Under the pieces are notes generated by a model. The model was not told the DNA's origin. It made no database searches and saw nothing but the letters and a program-made list of their open reading frames with translations. From positions 1 through 56,349 of the forward strand of contig JAGVTV010000055.1 of assembly GCA_019136675.1 (NCBI GenBank): a DNA stretch of 56,349 bases, read 5' to 3'. This DNA is from Bacteroidota bacterium. GTDB lineage: Bacteria > Bacteroidota > Bacteroidia > Chitinophagales > Saprospiraceae. The position numbers and the translations under genes were made by a program. Shown here one piece after another: positions 51,650 to 56,349 of the stretch (position 1 is the first letter of the stretch; the number at the start of each line of letters is the position of its first letter).

Positions 51650-52360
51650 ATGATCGATTTTAAAGATGTTAAAGCCCTGACATTTGACTGTTACGGCACG
51701 CTAATAGACTGGGAGTCAGGCATCATTTCCACCTTGAGAGGACTGCACAGTGACCTGGAGCCGGATGATGAGCACCTATTGTCAATGTTTGCAACCCATG
51801 AGTACAAGGTGCAGGAATTAAATCCCTCCTTGTTGTACACCGGGGTACTGGAAGAAGTTTACTGCAACATAATGAATGACCTATATCTGCCCACTGCAAA
51901 GGAAAAAGCAAAAATTTTTGCTTCATCTGCAGGCACCTGGCCTCCTTTTACAGATACGGTGGAAGCACTGCAGAGACTGTCAGGCAGGTTCAGGCTCGTG
52001 ATCGTATCCAATATCGACCTTACATCTGTCAGCCGTACACTTACTCTTCTGAATGTGCCCTTCCATAGGGTCTATACCGCTCAGGAAATGGGCTTTTACA
52101 AGCCGGATCCCGGGGTTTTTGAGTATGTACTGCAGTCGATGCATTCTGAGGGAATCAGCAGAGATGAAGTCGTACATGTGGCTCAGAGTCTTTACCATGA
52201 CCATATACCTGCCGCAGCTATTGGCTTGAAACGGGTATGGATTAACAGAAGATGGAATAAAAAAGGACAGGGAGCCACGCCGGCTGTAAGCGATGAGTTT
52301 ATCCCTCACGACATCTACCCGGACCTGAGTACTTTTGCGACTTCTGCTTGCCGCCAATAA
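51650..52360 (+). CDS. HAD-family hydrolase, haloacid dehalogenase type II-like
   Basis: 236 residues from 'MIDFKDVKALTFDCYG'; the earlier start lies before the -7 box. Motif I is 'LTFDCYGTLIDWESG' (nucleophile Asp, second residue Cys as in type II dehalogenases). Motif II is 'LVIVSNIDLTSV', motif III 'GFYKPDPGVFEYVL', motif IV is near 'VVHVAQSLYHDHIPAAAIG'. It removes a phosphate or halide from a small molecule; many such proteins act on phosphate esters. It ends 5 bases from the convergent ruvC. Confidence 0.88.
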   Translation: MIDFKDVKALTFDCYGTLIDWESGIISTLRGLHSDLEPDDEHLLSMFATHEYKVQELNPSLLYTGVLEEVYCNIMNDLYLPTAKEKAKIFASSAGTWPPFTDTVEALQRLSGRFRLVIVSNIDLTSVSRTLTLLNVPFHRVYTAQEMGFYKPDPGVFEYVLQSMHSEGISRDEVVHVAQSLYHDHIPAAAIGLKRVWINRRWNKKGQGATPAVSDEFIPHDIYPDLSTFATSACRQ

Positions 52361-52365
52361 AGGTT

Positions 52366-52932
52366 CTATTTAGTTACCTTGTCGGGGTTATTTTTGACAA
52401 AGGAGGCCCAGCCGGAGTGTTTTTTACTGCCACCGTTGATACCCGATGACTGATTGAAGTGGGTGACTGCCACACCAAGGGCATCAGTAGCATCAAAATG
52501 TTTTGAGGTGATCTTGATCTTGAGTATGCTTTCGAGCATGGCAGCAACCTGCTCTTTGGAAGCATTGCCATTTCCTGTGATGGACTGTTTGATTTTTTTT
52601 GGAGCATATTCCGTAATCTCTAACCCCATGGTCATGGCAGCTGCCATAGCCACACCCTGTGCACGGCCCAGCTTAAGCATAGACTGTACATTTTTACCAT
52701 AAAAAGGTGCTTCGATGGCCAGTTGGGATGGAAGATAGGTTTCGATCATTTCCTGCAATTGCAAAAATATCTCCTTTAGCTTTTCATGGTGGTCTTCAAA
52801 TTTTTCCAGATGGAACACCCCAAAATTGATGACCTTCAGTTGCCGGCTCCTGACTTCTAAGACAGCATATCCCAGGATATTGGTACCTGGGTCCACGCCA
52901 AGGATCTTATAGGCATCTGGTTTTTCCTGCAC
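52366..52932 (-). CDS. ruvC: Holliday junction resolvase RuvC
   Basis: 188 residues from a GTG. The catalytic acidic residues are placed as expected: 'ILGVDPGTNILGYAV' (Asp), 'LAIEAPFYGKNVQSMLKLG' (Glu), and 'FDATDALGVAVTH' (late Asp pair). 'EITEYAPKKIKQSITGNGNA' is also diagnostic. It cuts four-way junctions in recombination repair. ruvA and ruvB are not adjacent, common in this phylum. A one-mismatch -7 box (CATATTTG) lies ~16 bases upstream. There is a ~20-residue Ser/Gly/Lys-rich C-terminal tail. Confidence 0.95.
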   Translation of the reverse strand: MQEKPDAYKILGVDPGTNILGYAVLEVRSRQLKVINFGVFHLEKFEDHHEKLKEIFLQLQEMIETYLPSQLAIEAPFYGKNVQSMLKLGRAQGVAMAAAMTMGLEITEYAPKKIKQSITGNGNASKEQVAAMLESILKIKITSKHFDATDALGVAVTHFNQSSGINGGSKKHSGWASFVKNNPDKVTK

Positions 52933-52999
52933 TTAAACTATTTACCGCAAATATGCACCAAAAATTCATATAATGACAATATTTAATACATAAAGTATA

Positions 53000-53032
53000 T
53001 TGCTTCCGTAATTTGCTTTTATTGTATTTTTG
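53000..53032 (+). promoter_or_regulatory. Bacteroidota promoter for the DtxR/MntR-type regulator
   Basis: TTG and TATTTTTG are separated by 22 bases. It lies inside the longest open frame of the regulator, ruling out that frame's first start codon. Confidence 0.55.
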
Positions 53033-53081
53033 TCTCCTGAGCATAACCAGATTAGTACTCTGTCCACTAAAAAAGTCAAAA

Positions 53082-53762
53082 TTGCCCGTTACTGAAAAAC
53101 CTGAACTCACTCCTGCTGAAGAGGATTACCTCAAAGCTATATTTACCATCTCAGAGTGGGAGGTCAGGCCGGTAAGCACCGGGGCAATATCCCGCCAACT
53201 GAATACGGCTCCTGCATCTGTCACCGACATGCTGCACAAACTGGCACTAAAACAACTCATTTCTTACCAAAAGTACAGGGGTGTTTCTCTTACATCATCC
53301 GGCATCAAGGCCGCTACGAGCCTGATCCGCAGGAACCGCCTTTGGAGGGTTTTTCTTGTGCAAAAGCTAAGATTCGCCTGGCACCAGGTGGATGAGATAG
53401 CAGGTTCACTGGAACATCTGTATTCACCAGAGCTCATCAGCAGGCTGGATGCTTTTCTTGACTACCCGAGGTTTGACCCTTTTGGTGATCCTATTCCTAA
53501 TGCTGAAGGCAAATTTACCATCCGCACCCAGACAACACTGCTGGAAATGCCCCTCTACCAGGCAGGTACAGTACTCGGCGTGAAAGACCAAAGTCCTGAT
53601 TTTTTGGTCCACCTTTCAAAGTCAAATATCAAACCCGGAGCGGAGATTAAAATAATCGAAAAATCGGATTTTGACCAGGCCATGAAGGTTGTAATTGACT
53701 CAAAACACGAAGCTATCCTGGGCAAAGCTGTTTCACAACTCATACTAATGAAAAAAAACTGA
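53082..53762 (+). CDS. Metal-dependent transcriptional regulator, DtxR/MntR family
   Basis: 226 residues from a TTG just before the conserved 'LTPAEEDYLKAIFTISE'; upstream codons lie in the promoter region. The winged HTH has 'TGAISRQLNTAPASVTDMLH' and 'LISYQKYRGVSLTSSGI'. The dimerisation/metal domain has 'RRNRLWRVFLVQKLRFAW', 'HQVDEIAGSLEHLYSPELI' and 'LDYPRFDPFGDPIP'. A C-terminal FeoA/SH3-like domain (~150-226) is present. In this family Mn or Fe binding turns on repression. A PqiA-like membrane gene follows 55 bases later. No operator palindrome was clear. Confidence 0.88.
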   Translation: MPVTEKPELTPAEEDYLKAIFTISEWEVRPVSTGAISRQLNTAPASVTDMLHKLALKQLISYQKYRGVSLTSSGIKAATSLIRRNRLWRVFLVQKLRFAWHQVDEIAGSLEHLYSPELISRLDAFLDYPRFDPFGDPIPNAEGKFTIRTQTTLLEMPLYQAGTVLGVKDQSPDFLVHLSKSNIKPGAEIKIIEKSDFDQAMKVVIDSKHEAILGKAVSQLILMKKN

Positions 53763-53817
53763 AACAATTGGATAACCCTCCACGTCATCTTAATCCAGTA
53801 ATGCAAAGTCAAATATC

Positions 53818-55101
53818 ATGACAAAGTATCTGATCTTGGCCCTGTCGGGCATCGCCCTCCTGTATTCCGGATGGTTGGCCACCGGACTATTAAGTGGCTA
53901 CAGTGACCTCAAGGGATATAAAGAAGACCTTGCTGAGATTCATAAGGTCAACTACGGACTTTTTAACCTTCAGATATGGAAAAAAGAAGCTCTCAGGGTT
54001 TTTGAAAACAGGATCGGAGAATTTGAGATCTCGCCCTCGGCATACAGGCAGGTGGAAAAAGAACTTGAAAAATATCTCCATGGCATTAACAGGGAGTATC
54101 TGGAGAGCGGTAAGATCTTTGAAAATATTTTTGCCGAAGCCGAAAAATCAGAAAAGGTAAATAAGGTCTTTCTCAAGCTGGTTAAAGACAATGCTGTGCC
54201 TCAGATCCAAAAACTCGATATCCCCAGGTTTATCCCCGGCATGGCAGTTCAACTTGCTAAAGAACTCAAAAAACAGGAGCCTCAACTGAGAGACGTCATG
54301 CGGGCTGAACTCATCAAGATCCTGGACAAAGCTGACATGGATTCTTACCTTGACCCCAGAATTTCATTATACAACAAATATGGTACCTCCGACCTGATCT
54401 CTGCCAGCTCTGAGATAAATAATAGAATTAACCTGATTCAATCCGGCATAGAGCAGCGTGTGAGACTGGTCTTCGGCATATTGGCCGCTTGCTTTTTGAT
54501 TGCCTGGGCACTATCAGGCTGGACCGGACAGCTGGCATCGGTGATCACCATGACCCTGGCATCTGTTCTGATGCTGATCCTTGGCGTCAGTCTGCCCATG
54601 ATAGATATTGAGGCACTGCTCAACTCTTTTACACTAAAAGTTATGGGCACCGAAATTAACTTTGACAGACAATACATTTATTACCAAAGCAAATCCATCC
54701 TGGATGTGACAAGAACATTACTTGAGGGACGGGGCCTAGACCTGAAGATCGTGGGTCTAATGGTCCTGTGTTTTAGCGTAGTCTTTCCCTTTATCAAGTT
54801 GATTCTCACAGCAATTTTTGTACTTAGCGAAAAAGCAGGTAACTCTTCTGCAATTAAAAACATCATATTTTACCTGGGCAAATGGAGTATGGCAGATGTC
54901 TTTGTAGTGGCATTATTTATGGCTTATATTGGTTTTTACGGCATTGTAAATGCCCAACTTGACCAGATCGAACATAACCGTACGGGTTTTGCTGTAGAAA
55001 CCGTAAACCAATCCCATCTCTCGCCCGGAGCACTTTTCTTTACTTCCTATTGTGTCATGTCGATCATTTTAGGAATGATCTTTAATAAAAAAGCTGCTTA
55101 A
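53818..55101 (+). CDS. Membrane protein with PqiA-like C-terminal half
   Basis: 427 residues. An N-terminal TM (~2-22) is followed by a ~190-residue helical, charged soluble domain I do not recognise. At least four TM segments follow ('LVFGILAACFLIAWALSG', 'VITMTLASVLMLILGVSL', and others). The C-terminal part contains 'DLKIVGLMVLCFSVVFPFIK' and 'LGKWSMADVFVVALFMAYIG', which matches the paraquat-inducible protein A membrane core. PqiA-type proteins act in lipid or envelope transport with MCE proteins; none is adjacent. It lies just after the metal regulator and may be under its control. Confidence 0.75.
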   Translation: MTKYLILALSGIALLYSGWLATGLLSGYSDLKGYKEDLAEIHKVNYGLFNLQIWKKEALRVFENRIGEFEISPSAYRQVEKELEKYLHGINREYLESGKIFENIFAEAEKSEKVNKVFLKLVKDNAVPQIQKLDIPRFIPGMAVQLAKELKKQEPQLRDVMRAELIKILDKADMDSYLDPRISLYNKYGTSDLISASSEINNRINLIQSGIEQRVRLVFGILAACFLIAWALSGWTGQLASVITMTLASVLMLILGVSLPMIDIEALLNSFTLKVMGTEINFDRQYIYYQSKSILDVTRTLLEGRGLDLKIVGLMVLCFSVVFPFIKLILTAIFVLSEKAGNSSAIKNIIFYLGKWSMADVFVVALFMAYIGFYGIVNAQLDQIEHNRTGFAVETVNQSHLSPGALFFTSYCVMSIILGMIFNKKAA

Positions 55102-55137
55102 AAAACCTTTTCTTCATTACGCATATTTGCTAAATAA

Positions 55138-55178
55138 AAAAGCCGGACCGCTCATGAAGCAACCCGGCTTTGTATTTT
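55138..55178. terminator. Rho-independent terminator between convergent genes
   Basis: AAAGCCGG pairs with CCGGCTTT across a 17-base loop, with A/T-rich flanks on both sides. It likely serves both transcripts. Confidence 0.75.
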
Positions 55179-55193
55179 GAGAGAAATTTTCTA

Positions 55194-56348
55194 TTAAAGC
55201 TTGGTGAACTTATGTGCAAACACACCATCTTTTGTCCTCACATTAAGGAAGTACATACCGCCTGAGAGATCAGACACATTGATAAAGTTTGTGTTTTTAG
55301 TAATCCTTGAGACTGTAGCTCCCATAACATTGGTTACAAACACCTCATATTCAGTACCTGCTTTGATGTTCATCTCCACGTTGAGAATATCGGTGACAGG
55401 ATTTGGAAATACGTTTAGATTTTCAACAAACTCCTGGTCTTCAAGTCCTGAGCTGATACTTGCTGCCGCAAAAACTTTAACAGTTGAAGGTGATGACCCT
55501 ACATTTGCACTAAGGAAGTTATACTCATTTCTAAGCTTTCCTTTAAGAAGGTTGCCTTTTGAGTCATAAAATTCTACCCCAGGCACAGGATGATTGGCCG
55601 GATTAAAAGCAGTCATACCGTCACCGTAAGCGTCTGTTATAGTCAGAGTAAGACAATTAATATCGATATTTGTAATATCAACCTCATATTCATGAGTTGT
55701 AACTGCATCGGGTCCGCCACCGCCAAACTGATCCTCATTGCCTTCCTGGTAAGTTACAGTCAGAAGGGTCCTGTTCTTGTTGTCCTTTAGGTTCCATGAA
55801 GTCTCACCGGGATAAAAGTCAGTGGTAAATTTGACCACAAGTTTCTTTTCCTCTACGATTGGCTTGTAATAATTGGCCGACAGAGTACTCAGCTCATCCG
55901 GCTCGTCAGCTTGTCCGTCTACACCTGTGATATTGACTTCCACCTCCGTGGGTTCAGTCAGGGTTTTGTTTCCAAAACTTAACTCCACCTCCTTAAAGAT
56001 ACCTACTGCTTTGGCAAATGTAGCCAGAGTAGGTGTACCGTTAAGAACCAATTCGGCATCAATGGAAGCTACAGGTGTAGTACCCATATTGATTACCTTA
56101 GGCTTTTGGTTAAATATAGCTGATGAGCAGAAGGTCTTGTCATCAAATGAATTGCTGAAAATAAGGTCCTTTTGTGCCGTCGGAATCATGGCTTTTGCCC
56201 AGATTTCATCATTGTACCTGTAGTCTCCCATTTCCATCACTGTCCTGTCCGGCCTTATTACATACAACGTAGGGTAATAGGCAATGTTAAGTGTGGTGTT
56301 AAAACCATGGTCGTTAATGATGCTGTATTCCACTCCTTCCGTCCAGTC
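55194..56348 (-). CDS. T9SS type A cargo protein, 5' truncated by the window edge
   Basis: About 384 residues are visible and the frame is open to the edge, so the start is missing. The first ~55 residues ('YSIINDHGFNTTLNIAYYPT', then 'LYVIRPDRTVMEMGDYRYN') look like the C-terminal part of a thioredoxin-like fold with its cis-Pro. A beta-rich middle follows, with 'TDFYPGETSWNLKDNKNRTL' and 'ITDAYGDGMTAFNPANHP'. The last ~75 residues are a type A sorting domain ('LNVFPNPVTDILNVEMNI', 'VFVTNVMGATVSRI', 'LSGGMYFLNVRTKDGVFAHK'). It is exported by T9SS. The function is unknown. Confidence 0.85.
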   Translation of the reverse strand, partial: DWTEGVEYSIINDHGFNTTLNIAYYPTLYVIRPDRTVMEMGDYRYNDEIWAKAMIPTAQKDLIFSNSFDDKTFCSSAIFNQKPKVINMGTTPVASIDAELVLNGTPTLATFAKAVGIFKEVELSFGNKTLTEPTEVEVNITGVDGQADEPDELSTLSANYYKPIVEEKKLVVKFTTDFYPGETSWNLKDNKNRTLLTVTYQEGNEDQFGGGGPDAVTTHEYEVDITNIDINCLTLTITDAYGDGMTAFNPANHPVPGVEFYDSKGNLLKGKLRNEYNFLSANVGSSPSTVKVFAAASISSGLEDQEFVENLNVFPNPVTDILNVEMNIKAGTEYEVFVTNVMGATVSRITKNTNFINVSDLSGGMYFLNVRTKDGVFAHKFTKL

Positions 56349-56349
56349 T

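Noticed and set aside
1-56349. tRNA, rRNA, insertion sequence, prophage or defence island
   Set aside because: No cloverleaf, rRNA segment, transposase, integrase, phage structural gene or recognised defence gene set was found on either strand.

Overview
This window comes from a member of the Bacteroidota, most likely the Saprospiria. The evidence is: type IX secretion (T9SS) C-terminal sorting domains of both the CHU_C (type B) and 'NPNPF...' (type A) kinds; two PorP/SprF-family outer-membrane proteins; SprB-like repeats; a Bacteroidota-style FtsE; and repeated upstream boxes matching TAnnTTTG, the -7 element of this phylum. No rRNA, tRNA, CRISPR array, insertion sequence or prophage was recognised. 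It reads as ordinary chromosome with a strong surface-protein and secretion component. Both window edges cut through T9SS cargo genes. || Layout: 1-4.2 kb (+) is a surface cassette of a CHU_C-tailed adhesin, a PorP/SprF protein and a PD40-OmpA protein. 4.2-10.9 kb (-) is a six-gene run: ACMSD-like amidohydrolase, kynureninase, dipeptide epimerase, then after a gap with its own -7 box an ATP-grasp ligase, a class I glutamine amidotransferase and a second ATP-grasp-like protein, the last three tightly packed. This ligase/amidotransferase/epimerase set is the best candidate for an undescribed small-peptide pathway. 10.9-19.9 kb (-) holds a second PorP/SprF plus CHU_C adhesin pair (three cohesin-like domains and six SprB-like repeats), and a 1479-residue T9SS protein carrying its own dockerin and cohesin modules. 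20-23.4 kb (-) has a LuxR-type regulator with a degenerate receiver, a GT4 glycosyltransferase and a TIGR01777 epimerase. || 23.6-28 kb (+) is a peptide-type ABC importer (lipoprotein and two enlarged permeases, no ATPase gene nearby). Then come a small lipoprotein, HU, a GT2 glycosyltransferase with a small membrane protein, a FadH-like reductase, and the rpsF-rpsR-rplI operon. 34-40.4 kb has a Tat-exported Gfo/Idh/MocA oxidoreductase, a GIY-YIG-like protein, a secreted MORN-repeat/caspase fusion, a DUF4920 lipoprotein, aldose 1-epimerase and a small T9SS protein. 40.4-44.8 kb has QueD, glutathione peroxidase, DNA polymerase III delta', a secreted esterase and class I fructose-1,6-bisphosphatase. 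45-46.8 kb is a two-gene operon of membrane-anchored proteins, each built from an internally duplicated domain (OmpA-like; helix-hairpin-helix-like). 46.9-56.3 kb has FtsE, the copper P-type ATPase CcoI, a sodium:solute symporter, a HAD hydrolase, RuvC, a DtxR/MntR regulator, a PqiA-like membrane protein and a truncated T9SS cargo gene. || All functions are assigned by reading the sequence. No database search was run. Start codons were moved inward from the longest open frame where a signal peptide, a start context or a -7 box made this more likely.
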